A DNA stretch of 64,000 nt from Oceanicella actignis. Its GTDB lineage: Bacteria; Pseudomonadota; Alphaproteobacteria; Rhodobacterales; Rhodobacteraceae. Location of the stretch: contig NZ_VNHJ01000002.1 in the NCBI RefSeq assembly GCF_008124525.1, positions 434,001-498,000 on the forward strand, read 5' to 3'. A program made the translations under genes and the position numbers. This document shows positions 16,178-25,509 of the stretch, piece after piece (position 1 is the stretch's first letter; the number at the start of each line of letters is the position of its first letter). Under the pieces are notes generated by a model, which was not told where the DNA came from, searched no databases, and was given only the letters and a program-made list of their open reading frames with translations.

Positions 16178-16549
16178 ATGGGATACAAAGCATGCGATGC
16201 GCCGCGGGCGCGCAAGATGGCCGCCGGCGCGCGCGTTCTGGCGTGGGCGGCGGCCCTGTCGGCCCTGACCGCGGCCGGCGGCTGCGGGCTGGGCGGCGCG
16301 GCGCTGGGCGGCTACGACCTGCCGCCCGAGGCGGCGCAGGACGCCGAGGGCGACTGGCCGCGGCTTGTCGACGCGCCCGCGCCGGGCGAGGCGGGCGCGG
16401 GCCCCGACGCGGCCGCCGACCCGGTTGCCGCCGCGCGCATGGCCCAGGAGCTGCGCGCCCAGGCCGCCGAAGCGGCCGCGCGGGCGCGGGCGCTGTCGGC
16501 GCCGGTGATTCCGCCCGAGGATCTTCGCCGCCTGACCGCGCGGCGCTGA
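16178..16549 (+). CDS. Putative small lipoprotein or exported protein
   Basis: A frame of about 123 residues with a hydrophobic N-terminal segment (RVLAWAAALSALTAAGG) followed by Cys, resembling a lipobox although the -3 position is weak. I chose the ATG at 16178; an in-frame ATG at 16217 is an alternative that leaves a tidier signal peptide, and neither has a strong ribosome site. The mature part is Ala/Pro-rich, contains DWPRLVDAP and ends with a helical AARARALSAPVIPPEDLRRL. Proteins with a similar WPRLVD motif seem common ahead of aminotransferase and hom genes in this bacterial group, but I cannot name the family. It is divergent from phaC and lies 233 bp before the aminotransferase gene. 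Confidence 0.6.
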   Translation: MGYKACDAPRARKMAAGARVLAWAAALSALTAAGGCGLGGAALGGYDLPPEAAQDAEGDWPRLVDAPAPGEAGAGPDAAADPVAAARMAQELRAQAAEAAARARALSAPVIPPEDLRRLTARR

Positions 16550-16782
16550 GCGCGGCGGCGGCGCCCGCGGCCCGATCGCGCGGTCCCGTCGCGCCGGCCC
16601 GATTCCGCCTTGCCCCGTGCCGCCGGCCCGATCACGGCGCCTTGCGCGGCCCGCGCCGGACGGGCGCCTTTCGCGGCGCGCGCGCATGGCCCCTGCACTT
16701 GTCGGCGCGGCGGGTTATAAAGCCCCGCCCGGCGCGCCGCGCCGGGTCCGACTCGCAGCTCCCGCATGAAGGCCACGCGCGC

Positions 16783-18030
16783 ATGTCCGAAGAATTCTAC
16801 CGCATCAAGCGCCTGCCCCCCTATGTCTTCGCCGAGGTCAACCGCCTGAAGGCCGCGTGCCGCGCCGAGGGGATGGACATCATCGACTTCGGCATGGGCA
16901 ACCCGGACATGGACACCCCGGCCCACATCGTCGACAAGCTGATCGAGACGGTGCGCAAGCCGCGCACGCACCGTTACTCGGCCTCGAAGGGCATTCCGGG
17001 GCTGCGCCGCGCCCAGGCCGCCTATTACGAGCGCCGATTCGGCGTCAAGCTGGACCCCGAGACGCAGGTCGTCGCCACGCTGGGCTCGAAGGAGGGGCTG
17101 GCGAACCTGGCCATGGCGATCACCGCGCCGGGCGACGTGATCCTGACGCCGAACCCGTCCTATCCCATCCACCCCTACGGCTTCATGATCGCGGGGGGCG
17201 CGCTGCGCCACATTCCGGCGCTGCACGAAGGGCGCTTCGACCCCGAGGCCTATCTGCGCGCGGCCGAGCATGCGGTGCGCCACTCGGTGCCCAAGCCCTC
17301 GGCGCTGGTGGTAAACTTTCCCTCGAACCCGACGGCGCAGCTGTGCGACCTGGACTTCTACGCCGAGCTGGTCGCCCTTGCGCGTCGGCATGGCGTGTGG
17401 GTTCTGTCGGACCTGGCCTATGCCGAGATCTATTTCGACGGCCCGCCGCCGCCCTCGATCCTGCAGGTTCCCGGCGCGATGGAGTGCGCGGTCGAGTTCA
17501 CCTCGCTGTCCAAGACCTATTCGATGCCCGGCTGGCGCATGGGCTTCGCCGTGGGCAACGAGCGGCTGATCGCGGCCCTGACGCGGATCAAGAGCTATCT
17601 CGACTACGGCGCCTTCACGCCGGTGCAGGTGGCGGCGGCCGCCGCGCTCAACGGCCCGCAGGACTGCGTCGAGCAGATCCGCGGCGTCTATCGCGCGCGC
17701 CGCGACGCGCTGGTGCAGGCCATGGGCCGCGCGGGCTGGGACATTCCGCCGCCGCCGGCCACCATGTTCGCCTGGGCGCCCGTGCCCGAGCCCTTCCGCG
17801 CGCTGGGCTCGATGGAATTCTCCAAGATCCTGCTGCGCGAGGCGGGCGTGGCCGTGGCGCCGGGCGTGGGCTTTGGCGAGTATGGCGAGGGCTATGTGCG
17901 CCTCGGCCTCGTCGAGAACGAGCAGCGCATCCGCCAGGCGGCGCGCGGCGTGCGCCGGCTGCTGCAGAACGCGGACGCGGCGCTCGAACGCCATGCCGAG
18001 GCGCGCGCGCGCGAGGAGGCGGGCGCATGA
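16783..18030 (+). CDS. Class I/II pyridoxal-phosphate aminotransferase (AlaC / LL-DAP aminotransferase-like)
   Basis: PLP-dependent fold-type I aminotransferase of 415 residues, close to the group annotated as LL-diaminopimelate aminotransferase or AlaC-type alanine transaminase. PLP Lys244 lies in SLSKTYSMPGWRMG; Asn182 (SNPTAQ), Asp210 and Tyr213 (SDLAYAE) and Arg252 complete the cofactor site. FGMGNPDMDTP and HRYSASKGIPGLR are typical of the subgroup. The start at 16783 (MSEEFYRIKRLP) fits homologues. The stop overlaps the next gene by ATGA. Its position just upstream of hom suggests a role in aspartate-family or alanine metabolism; the substrate cannot be fixed from sequence. Confidence 0.9.
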   Translation: MSEEFYRIKRLPPYVFAEVNRLKAACRAEGMDIIDFGMGNPDMDTPAHIVDKLIETVRKPRTHRYSASKGIPGLRRAQAAYYERRFGVKLDPETQVVATLGSKEGLANLAMAITAPGDVILTPNPSYPIHPYGFMIAGGALRHIPALHEGRFDPEAYLRAAEHAVRHSVPKPSALVVNFPSNPTAQLCDLDFYAELVALARRHGVWVLSDLAYAEIYFDGPPPPSILQVPGAMECAVEFTSLSKTYSMPGWRMGFAVGNERLIAALTRIKSYLDYGAFTPVQVAAAAALNGPQDCVEQIRGVYRARRDALVQAMGRAGWDIPPPPATMFAWAPVPEPFRALGSMEFSKILLREAGVAVAPGVGFGEYGEGYVRLGLVENEQRIRQAARGVRRLLQNADAALERHAEARAREEAGA

Positions 18031-18386
18031 GCGCCGAGGGCTGGGATTTCAAGGCGCAGCGCGCGGACACCGAATGGGTGTTCCGCCAGCTGCTGGCGCA
18101 GGGCGTGGCGGCGCGCGGGCGGCGCGTGGCGCTGGACGTGCTGCTTGTCCCGGCCGAAGAGCAAGAGGGCGCGCGGCCCGACCCCGAAGGCCTTGTCCGC
18201 GCCCTGCGCCGCGAGGGCTTCGAGGCCCATCTTGCGCGCGACGAAGGCCGCACCGTCGTCGAGGCCACCGCCCCCGACACGCCCTTCGACCTCGAGGAGA
18301 TCTGGCTTCGCGAGAAGCGCGCGACCCGGATCGCCCTGCGCCATGGCTACGAGCCCGACGGCTGGGGCTTTCCGGAAGAGGATTGA
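18027..18386 (+). CDS. RraB-like ribonuclease E inhibitor family protein
   Basis: A 119-residue acidic protein resembling the RraB family, whose founding member binds RNase E and modulates mRNA decay. The recognisable parts are the N-terminal helix WDFKAQRADTEWVFRQL, a beta-rich centre (VALDVLLVPAEE), TPFDLEEIWLREKRATRIAL and the C-terminal YEPDGWGFPEED, which parallels the YDGWGT end of RraB. The ATG overlaps the stop of the aminotransferase (18027-18030) and has GAGGAGG upstream, so translation is coupled. Membership is inferred from short motifs; the inhibitory role in alphaproteobacteria is not established. Confidence 0.75.
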   Translation: MSAEGWDFKAQRADTEWVFRQLLAQGVAARGRRVALDVLLVPAEEQEGARPDPEGLVRALRREGFEAHLARDEGRTVVEATAPDTPFDLEEIWLREKRATRIALRHGYEPDGWGFPEED

Positions 18387-18672
18387 GGCGCGCGCCCCGC
18401 CGACAAGGCGCCGCGCGCAACCCGCGATGCCGACGCGCCGCGCGCCGCCCAGACCGGCCTTGCCCTGCGGCGCCCGTCGCGCGCCGTTTCGACCGGCCCC
18501 GCGCGGCGCCCTTCGCGCCTGCGGGCGCCCCTTGCGGCGCCCCCGCCCTGTCTGGCCCGCCGGCGCGCGCGGTTCGCGCCGCCCTCGCCTGCCCGGCCCA
18601 CTGGCGCGCGGCGGCGCGGCGCGTTAGAAGGGCGCGGCCCGCGGCAATCGCGCTGATGAAGGACAATCGCCC

Positions 18673-19962
18673 ATGAGCAACACCCCCCTGCGTCTTGGTC
18701 TTGCCGGCCTCGGAACCGTCGGCGTCGGCGTGGTGAAGATCCTCCAGCGTCACGGCGCCATGCTCGAGGCGCGCTGCGGGCGCCCGGTGCGCATCTCCGC
18801 CGTCAGCGCCCGCAGCCGCGCGCGCGACCGCGGCGTGGACCTGTCGGCCTATGCGTGGGAGGACGACCCCGTCGCCCTGGCCCGGCGCGAGGATGTGGAC
18901 GTTCTGGTCGAGATGATCGGCGGCGAGGACGGCCCCGCCAAGGCCGCCGCCGTCGCGGCGCTGAGCGCGGGCAAGCATGTGGTCACCGCCAACAAGGCCA
19001 TGCTGGCCCGCCACGGGCAGGAGCTGGCCGAGCTGGCCGAGGCCGCGGGCGCGGCGCTGCGCTTCGAGGCCGCGGTGGCCGGCGGCATCCCGGTGGTCAA
19101 GGCCCTGACCGAGGGGCTTGCCGCCAACCGCGTCGAGCGCGTCATGGGCGTGATGAACGGCACCTGCAACTACATCCTCACGCAGATGGAGCGCACCGGC
19201 GCCGACTATGCCGAGGTGCTGGCCGAGGCGCAGCGCCTTGGCTACGCCGAGGCCGACCCCGCCTTCGACGTGGGCGGCGTGGACGCGGCGCACAAGCTGG
19301 CGCTGCTGGCCGCGGCCGCCTTCGGAACGCGCGTCGATTTCGAGGGCGTCGCCATCGAGGGCATCGAGCGCATCAGCCTGGCCGACATCCGCGCCGCGCG
19401 CGACATGGGCTACCGCATCAAGCTGCTGGGCGTGGCGCGCATGACCGAGGACGGCCTCGAGCAGCGCATGACCCCGTGCCTCGTGCCCGCCGCCTCGGCG
19501 CTGGGGCAGCTCGACGGCGTGACCAACGCCGTGGTGCTCGAGGGCGACTTCGTCGGCCAGACCGTGTTCGAGGGCCCCGGCGCGGGCGAGGGGCCGACCG
19601 CCTCGGCGATCATGGCCGACGTGATGGATATCGCCGCGGGGGTGCGCCGCCCGGTCTTCGGCGCGCCCGCCGCGCGCCTGACCGCCGCGCCGCGCGCCAT
19701 GGACGCGACCCCCGCCGCCTTCTACCTGCGCCTGACGCTGGCCGACGCGCCGGGCGTGCTGGCCAAGATCGCCTTCGCGCTGGGCGAGGAGGGCGTCTCG
19801 ATCCACCGCATGCGCCAGTATGACCACGAGGGCGCGGCCGCGCCGGTGCTGATCGTCACCCATCCCGCGCGGCGCGTGGACATCGACGCCGCCATGGGGC
19901 GCATCGGCGCCATGGACGAAAGCCTGGCCACGCCCGTCGCCTTGCGCATCGAGAAGGTCTGA
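18673..19962 (+). CDS. hom: Homoserine dehydrogenase
   Basis: Reduces aspartate semialdehyde to homoserine, the branch point to threonine and methionine. The 429-residue protein has the Rossmann motif GLAGLGTVGVGV at residues 9-20, the substrate-domain signatures VTANKAM, GGIPVVK and GVMNGTCNYILT, and GYAEADPAFDVGGVDAAHKLALL. A C-terminal ACT domain (about 350-425, DAPGVLAKIAFALGEEGVSI) probably allows threonine feedback. The start at 18673 has an AAGGA site about 11 bases upstream. It sits 286 bp after the RraB-like gene and 102 bp before glpX, an order (hom-glpX) familiar in Rhodobacterales. Confidence 0.96.
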   Translation: MSNTPLRLGLAGLGTVGVGVVKILQRHGAMLEARCGRPVRISAVSARSRARDRGVDLSAYAWEDDPVALARREDVDVLVEMIGGEDGPAKAAAVAALSAGKHVVTANKAMLARHGQELAELAEAAGAALRFEAAVAGGIPVVKALTEGLAANRVERVMGVMNGTCNYILTQMERTGADYAEVLAEAQRLGYAEADPAFDVGGVDAAHKLALLAAAAFGTRVDFEGVAIEGIERISLADIRAARDMGYRIKLLGVARMTEDGLEQRMTPCLVPAASALGQLDGVTNAVVLEGDFVGQTVFEGPGAGEGPTASAIMADVMDIAAGVRRPVFGAPAARLTAAPRAMDATPAAFYLRLTLADAPGVLAKIAFALGEEGVSIHRMRQYDHEGAAAPVLIVTHPARRVDIDAAMGRIGAMDESLATPVALRIEKV

Positions 19963-20064
19963 GCCGCCTTGCCCGCGCGCGCCGCGCGCCGTAGAAGCCG
20001 AAAAGCGCCTTCCCTTGCGGCCGCCCCGCGCGGCGCGCCAACCGATTGATCGATGGAGACCCAG

Positions 20065-21036
20065 ATGTCCGATCCGCGCGAGATGATCTTCAAGGATCGC
20101 ATGCTTTCCCTCGGCCTCGCCCGCGTGTCCGAGGCGGCGGCGATCGCGGCCGCCAGGCTGATCGGCCGCGGCGACGAGAAGGCCGCCGACCAGGCCGCCG
20201 TGGACGCCATGCGCAAGCAGCTCGACCTGCTGGACATCAAGGGCACCGTCGTCATCGGCGAGGGCGAGCGCGACGAGGCCCCCATGCTCTACATCGGCGA
20301 AGAGGTCGGGACCGGCGACGGCCCCGAGGTGGACATCGCGCTCGACCCGCTCGAGGGCACGACACTGACCGCCAAGGCCATGCCCAACGCGCTTGCGGTG
20401 ATCGCCATGGGGCCGCGCGGGTCCATGCTGCACGCGCCGGACGTCTACATGGACAAGCTGGCCATCGGCCCCGGCTATCCCGAAGGGGTGGTAAGGCTGG
20501 ACATGTCGCCCGCCGAGCGCGTCGAGGCGCTGGCCCGCGCCAAGGGCGTGCGCCCCTCGGACATCACCTGCTGCGTGCTCGAGCGGCCCCGCCACGAAGA
20601 GATGATCCGCGAGCTGCGCTCGACCGGCTGCGCCATCCGCCTGATCACCGACGGCGACGTGGCCGGCGTGATGCACTGCGCCGAGCCCGGGCAGACCGGC
20701 ATCGACATGTATATGGGCCAGGGCGGCGCGCCCGAGGGCGTGCTGGCGGCCGCGGCGCTCAAATGCATGGGCGGGCAGATCATGGGCCGGCTGGTCTTCC
20801 GCAACGATGACGAGCGCGCCCGCGCCGCCAAGGCCGGGATCACCGATCTGGACCGCGTCTACACGCGCGACGACATGGTGCGCGCGGACGTCATCTTCGC
20901 CGCCACGGGCGTCACCGACGGCTCGATCCTGCGCGGCGCCCGCCGCGACGGCGACTATCTGGAAACCGAGACGCTGCTCATGCGCTCGAAGACCGGGTCG
21001 GTGCGCCGCCTGTTCTACCGCCAGCGCAACAACTGA
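20065..21036 (+). CDS. glpX: Class II fructose-1,6-bisphosphatase GlpX
   Basis: Hydrolyses fructose 1,6-bisphosphate in gluconeogenesis and, in autotrophs, sedoheptulose bisphosphate. The 323-residue sequence shows the GlpX signatures VVIGEGERDEAPMLYIGEEVG, the metal-binding ALDPLEGTTL, KLAIGP, LERPRHEE, ITDGDVAG and GGAPEGVLAA. I chose the ATG at 20065 (MSDPREM), which has GGAG 6 bases upstream. An in-frame ATG at 20053 would add METQ and overlap that site. It follows hom on the same strand and converges with a HAD phosphatase across a strong hairpin. Confidence 0.95.
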   Translation: MSDPREMIFKDRMLSLGLARVSEAAAIAAARLIGRGDEKAADQAAVDAMRKQLDLLDIKGTVVIGEGERDEAPMLYIGEEVGTGDGPEVDIALDPLEGTTLTAKAMPNALAVIAMGPRGSMLHAPDVYMDKLAIGPGYPEGVVRLDMSPAERVEALARAKGVRPSDITCCVLERPRHEEMIRELRSTGCAIRLITDGDVAGVMHCAEPGQTGIDMYMGQGGAPEGVLAAAALKCMGGQIMGRLVFRNDDERARAAKAGITDLDRVYTRDDMVRADVIFAATGVTDGSILRGARRDGDYLETETLLMRSKTGSVRRLFYRQRNN

Positions 21037-21042
21037 GCCCTT

Positions 21043-21768
21043 TCAGCGCGCCGCGCCGGCCGCGGCGCGCGCGCGCAGCCAGGCGGGCAGGGCCTCGATG
21101 CCGGGCAGAACGGCGTCCGCATGCGGGGCCAGCTCGTCGCGGCCGGCGGGGCCGGTCAGAACCGCCAGCGCCGCGCCCGCGCCCGCCGCGCGCGCGGCGC
21201 CAAGGTCGTGCAGGCTGTCGCCCACCATCGCCGTCGCGCGCGGCGGCACGCCGGTCGCCTCGCAAAAGGCCAGCACCATGCCCGGCCCGGGCTTGAGCCC
21301 GTGCCCGCTGTCATAGCCGGCCACGAAGTCGAACAGATCGAGCGCGTCCACAGCCGCCAGCTGGCGGCGCGCGGCGTTCTCCGAATCATGCGTGGCGACG
21401 CCCAGCGCGCAGCCCATGGCGCGCAGCTCGCGCAGCAGGGCGGGCAGGTCGGCCGCCGCCGGCGCCAGCCCGCCGCGCCCGACCCGCGCGGCCAGGTCGT
21501 TGGCGGCGCGCTCGATGGAAGCGGCGTCCCAGCCCGGGATCATGGGCGCCCAGATGCGCGCCACCTCGTCGACCGATCCCGCCACGATGGGCGAGCCGGG
21601 CGCGAAGGCGCCGCTGGCCGCGTCATAGCCCGCCGCCGCGCCCAGCCGCGCCTGCAGCGCCGCGTCGCCCGGCGCCAGCAGCGCCAGCGCATCGCGCACG
21701 AAGCCGCGCCAGGTGGCGTTGAAGTCGAACAGCGTGCCGTCCTTGTCGAACAGGATCGCGCGGATCAT
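21043..21768 (-). CDS. HAD-family phosphatase, phosphoglycolate phosphatase-like
   Basis: A 241-residue haloacid dehalogenase-type hydrolase. Motif I is FDKDGTLFD with nucleophile Asp8 and acid/base Asp10; motif II is around GVATHD; the motif III lysine is in HGLKPGPG; motif IV is MVGDSLHDLGAARAAG. A helical cap lies between residues 15 and 85, as in the Gph/PGP group. The start at 21768 (MIRAILFDKDG) has AAGAGG upstream. The upstream frame continues to 22074 as Arg/Pro-rich low-complexity sequence and is rejected as coding. The substrate is not determined; phosphoglycolate is only the commonest in this group. Confidence 0.88.
   Translation of the reverse strand: MIRAILFDKDGTLFDFNATWRGFVRDALALLAPGDAALQARLGAAAGYDAASGAFAPGSPIVAGSVDEVARIWAPMIPGWDAASIERAANDLAARVGRGGLAPAAADLPALLRELRAMGCALGVATHDSENAARRQLAAVDALDLFDFVAGYDSGHGLKPGPGMVLAFCEATGVPPRATAMVGDSLHDLGAARAAGAGAALAVLTGPAGRDELAPHADAVLPGIEALPAWLRARAAAGAAR
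21046..21070 (-). terminator. Hairpin between convergent glpX and HAD gene
   Basis: GCGCGCCGCG (21046-21055) pairs with CGCGGCGCGC (21061-21070) around CCGGC. It begins 9 bp after the glpX stop and overlaps the last codons of the opposing HAD gene, the same style of overlapping terminator seen at yraN. Confidence 0.5.
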
Positions 21769-22026
21769 CGCGGCCTCTTTGCTTGGCGCGGCCCAAGGCG
21801 GGCGGCGGCGCGCACCGTTATCGCAGGGGGCGCGGGCGCGCTCAACCCGGACGCGGCGTCGCGCCCGCGAAAAGGGCGCCCGGCCGAGGCGCGGGGGCGG
21901 CTGGGCGGGGCGCAGAGGCGCGGGGCGAAGAGATGGAGGATGACGCGACGCCGCGCGCGACGCTGCGCGATGGGGCGCTGCGGGACGGGGCGATGTCGGT
22001 GTGGCGGCCATCGCGGCGCGACGCAT

Positions 22027-22165
22027 GGGCGACGGCGGGCCGACGGCGGGCCGACGGGGGTCGACGGGGGGCACGGCGGCGCGACGGCTGGGCGAAGGCG
22101 GGCCGACGGCGGCGCGACGGAGGGGCGAAGGCGGGGCGACGGAGGGGCGAAGGCGGGGCAGGCGA
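22027..22165. repeat. G-rich degenerate tandem repeats in a divergent intergenic region
   Basis: The 600 bp between the HAD gene and the thioesterase (21769-22369) contain no supportable gene. Bases 22027-22165 are built of GGCGAMGG-like units with a purine-rich plus strand. The clearest pair is the 19-nt GGAGGGGCGAAGGCGGGGC at 22119-22137 and again at 22141-22159, a 22-bp period. Frames through it encode only Pro/Arg or Gly/Arg repeats. Confidence 0.6.
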
Positions 22166-22369
22166 CGGGGGCGACCGCGGGGCAGGGCGGTGCGATGGCG
22201 CGGCGGCGATGATCCGGGGCGCGCGGCGCTTCGGACCGGCGGTCGGGGCTCATGGACGCGCGGCGCGCCCTTGGCGCGGCCGGGGCCCGGCGCTAGGATG
22301 CGCGCCGGCGAAACGCCGTTCCGCCGCAGCCGGTTTCCGCCGCAGCCAGTTCAAGCGCAAGGAGCCCCC

Positions 22370-22822
22370 ATGCCCGCACCGCGTCCGCGCCGCGACCAGT
22401 TCCCCCATCTGCGCCCGATGACCACCCGGTGGCGCGACAACGACGTTTACGGCCACATGAACAACGTCGTCTATTACGAGTATTTCGACACCGCGGTGAA
22501 CCACTGGATGATCGAGCGCGGCGCGCTCGAGATCCCCCATGGCCCGTTCATCGCGCTGGTGGCCGAGACGCGCTGCGCCTTCATGGCCAGCCTGGGCTTT
22601 CCCGACATGGTGACGGCGGGGCTGCGGGCGGCGCGCATCGGGCGCAGCTCGGTGACCTACGACATCGCCCTTTTCCGCAATGACGAGGACGAGGCCTGCG
22701 CCGCGGGCGCCTTCGTGCATGTGGTGGTGGACGCCGCCTCGCGCCGACCTTCTCCTTTGCCCGACACGCTGCGCGCCGCGCTGGACGAGCTGGTCACGCC
22801 GCAGACGGTCCTTGCCGTCTGA
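22370..22822 (+). CDS. Hotdog-fold acyl-CoA thioesterase (4HBT/FadM-YbgC type)
   Basis: A 150-residue single-hotdog thioesterase. The N-terminal motif TRWRDNDVYGHMNNVVYYEYFDTA (residues 19-42) carries the catalytic Asp and His context of the 4-hydroxybenzoyl-CoA thioesterase / FadM group. The central strands (VAETRCAFMASLGFPD, IGRSSVTYDIALF) complete the fold. The ATG at 22370 has AAGGAG 6 bases upstream. It is preceded by the G-rich repeat region and converges with a VOC-family gene. The natural acyl-CoA substrate is unknown; long-chain acyl-CoA is usual for FadM-like enzymes. Confidence 0.88.
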   Translation: MPAPRPRRDQFPHLRPMTTRWRDNDVYGHMNNVVYYEYFDTAVNHWMIERGALEIPHGPFIALVAETRCAFMASLGFPDMVTAGLRAARIGRSSVTYDIALFRNDEDEACAAGAFVHVVVDAASRRPSPLPDTLRAALDELVTPQTVLAV

Positions 22823-22838
22823 GGCGTCTCAGAGCGGC
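22814..22838. terminator. Imperfect hairpin between thioesterase and VOC genes
   Basis: CTGAG and CTCAG around GCGT form the core, extended by GCCGT/AGCGGC with one bulge. It spans both stop codons of two convergent genes only 6 bp apart. Stem strength is moderate. Confidence 0.35.
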
Positions 22839-23189
22839 CAGAGCGCGGGCTCGGCGAACTCGACAGAGTTGCCCGCCGGATCGCGCGCATAGATCGAGCG
22901 CGCCCCGCCCGGCCAGGAAATCCGCGCCTCGATCGCCGCGCCGGCGCGCGCAAGGCGGCGCTCCCAGGCCTCGATCCCGTCGGGCGCGGCGGAAAAGCAC
23001 ACATGCCCCGGCCCGTGCGCCCCATGGGGCGGCGGCGCGTCGGCCGAGGCGGCGGGGCGCGCGGTTTGCGCGGGGTCGAAGATCAGCAGCATGCCGCCGT
23101 CGGCGCGGAAGAAGACATGCCGCCCCTCGACGCGGGCGATGCGTTCAAGCCCCACCACGCCGCCGTAAAAGGCTTCGGCCGCGTCGAGG

Positions 23190-24065
<876 letters not shown>

Positions 24066-24120
24066 GGCGCCCGATATGCAGCGCGCGAGCCCTTGTGACA
24101 AGCGATTCCGCCCGCGCCCG

Positions 24121-24351
24121 TCAGCGCCGGGGCGGCGGCACCGGGTCGTGCCCCGAGCCGCCCAGCGGATGGCAGCGCAGCACCCGGCGCAGCGCCAGCC
24201 AGCCGCCGCGCAGCGCGCCATGGGTTTCGAGCGCCTCGAGCGCATAGGCCGAGCAGCTGGGCGAGAAGCGGCAATGCGTCCCCAGCCAGGGCGAGATGAC
24301 CAGGCGATAGAAGCGCACGGGCAGCGACAGGATGTAGGCGCCGGGGCTCAT
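24121..24351 (-). CDS. yidD: Membrane protein insertion efficiency factor YidD
   Basis: A 76-residue peripheral inner-membrane protein that assists YidC-dependent insertion. Family signatures are [30 protein letters not shown] with three conserved cysteines counting RCHP, and [13 protein letters not shown] at the end. The start (24351) overlaps the rnpA stop by ATGA (24348-24351). Position between rnpA and ttcA is the usual one after rpmH-rnpA. No yidC is seen directly downstream. Confidence 0.95.
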   Translation of the reverse strand: MSPGAYILSLPVRFYRLVISPWLGTHCRFSPSCSAYALEALETHGALRGGWLALRRVLRCHPLGGSGHDPVPPPRR

Positions 24352-25034
24352 GCGTCCGCCTCGCGCGGCTGGGGCGCCGCGCCCTTGCGCGCATCATTCC
24401 CCGCGCCGTTCCACGGGCCTTCGGGCGCGTCTTTCGCCCCACCTTTAGCCAAGCCTTTCGCCGGGGTTTTGCTCGCGCCGCTGACCGAGACCCTTGCCCC
24501 GCCGGCCGCCGCGCCCTTCCCGGCGCCCGAAGCCGGGGCCGTCTTCGCGCCGCGGCGCGGGCCGCCGGGCGCGCCCTTGCCCGCGTGCAGCTTGTCGAGC
24601 GCGGTTTCAAGGTCGCGCGTCAGCTGCGCGAAAGGCCGCGCGGCGGTGGCCTCGGCGCGCCCGATCAGCACATAGTCCCACCCCACCCGCGCCTGTCCGG
24701 GCAGGACCAGCGCGGCGGCCGCGCGCAGGCGGCGCTTGGCGCGGTTGCGCGCCACCGCGTTGCCGACTTTTTTCGAGCAAGTGTAGCCCACGCGAGCGAC
24801 TCCCGCGGGGCCCTCGTCCCCGGCGCGCTCGCGCGCCTGCACGACCATGCCCGGCGCGTTCCAGCGGCGGGCGCGCGCGGCGGCCAGGAAATCGGCGCGG
24901 CGCTTCATGATGCGGATTTCGACCGGCGCGGCGGCGGGCGCCGGCTCGGGCGGCGAGGGGGCGTCGCACGCGAACGCGCCCGCGCGCCCCGGTTCGGGGG
25001 CGTCGGGCGCGTCGTCGGGCGTCGTCGCGGTCAT
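24348..25034 (-). CDS. rnpA: Ribonuclease P protein component with long C-terminal tail
   Basis: Protein subunit of RNase P, which matures tRNA 5' ends. The core is at residues 43-150: [40 protein letters not shown] (the RNR-type signature) and [11 protein letters not shown]. The start at 25034 has GGAGG seven bases upstream; an internal ATG at 24908 (MKRRADF) is the classical start, so the first 42 residues may be an acidic, Pro-rich extension. Residues 152-228 form a Gly/Ala/Lys-rich disordered tail with basic repeats, making the protein nearly twice the usual length. It lies 58 bp after rpmH and overlaps yidD by 4 bp. Confidence 0.92.
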   Translation of the reverse strand: MTATTPDDAPDAPEPGRAGAFACDAPSPPEPAPAAAPVEIRIMKRRADFLAAARARRWNAPGMVVQARERAGDEGPAGVARVGYTCSKKVGNAVARNRAKRRLRAAAALVLPGQARVGWDYVLIGRAEATAARPFAQLTRDLETALDKLHAGKGAPGGPRRGAKTAPASGAGKGAAAGGARVSVSGASKTPAKGLAKGGAKDAPEGPWNGAGNDARKGAAPQPREADA

Positions 25035-25092
25035 CGCTCCGCCTCCGCGCGGGCGGGCCGCGCCGGTCGGGGCGGGCCCGGGCGGCGTCGGA

Positions 25093-25227
25093 TCAGGCCG
25101 ACAGCCGCTTGCGGCCGCGGGCGCGGCGCGCGTTCAGGATCTTGCGGCCATTCTTGGTCGCCATCCGGGCGCGGAAGCCGTGGCGGCGCTTGCGGACGAG
25201 CCGGCTGGGCTGGTAGGTGCGCTTCAT
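25093..25227 (-). CDS. rpmH: 50S ribosomal protein L34
   Basis: The 44-residue L34 sequence starts [18 protein letters not shown] at 25227 and ends RKRLSA, the canonical length. AGGAGAAGAG precedes the ATG. A longer frame upstream to 25296 is not family-like. It heads the rpmH-rnpA-yidD-ttcA-VOC run. No DnaA boxes or dnaA gene are nearby, so this is not a visible replication origin. Confidence 0.98.
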   Translation of the reverse strand: MKRTYQPSRLVRKRRHGFRARMATKNGRKILNARRARGRKRLSA

Positions 25228-25509
25228 CGCTCTTCTCCTGGTCGGGCGGTCGTGCCGCCCCGCTTCCCGCCGCCTTGGGCGCGGGCGCTCGGGCACTCGA
25301 TTTCGGAAGCGGGCGTATAGCCCGCCGGGGCGGCCGAGTCAATCGGGCCGGCGGGGCTTGTCGCCGGACCGGGGCGCCGCATCACCCGCGATCAAGGCCG
25401 CGTGAGGCGCCTTCCGCGGCGCGGCGCTTCCTGCGCATATCGGGGCATGAGTTTTCCGCATCTATCCCTTCCGCGCCGCCCCCTTTCGCATCGCTTACGG
25501 AGCCGCCCC

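Noticed and set aside
21765-22253. Pro/Arg repeat frame in the spacer before the thioesterase
   Set aside because: It is a translation of degenerate G-rich DNA repeats with no start site or family; treated as non-coding.
25093-25509. Replication origin next to rpmH
   Set aside because: No DnaA boxes, dnaA, dnaN or parAB are seen; rpmH-dnaA linkage is a feature of other lineages.
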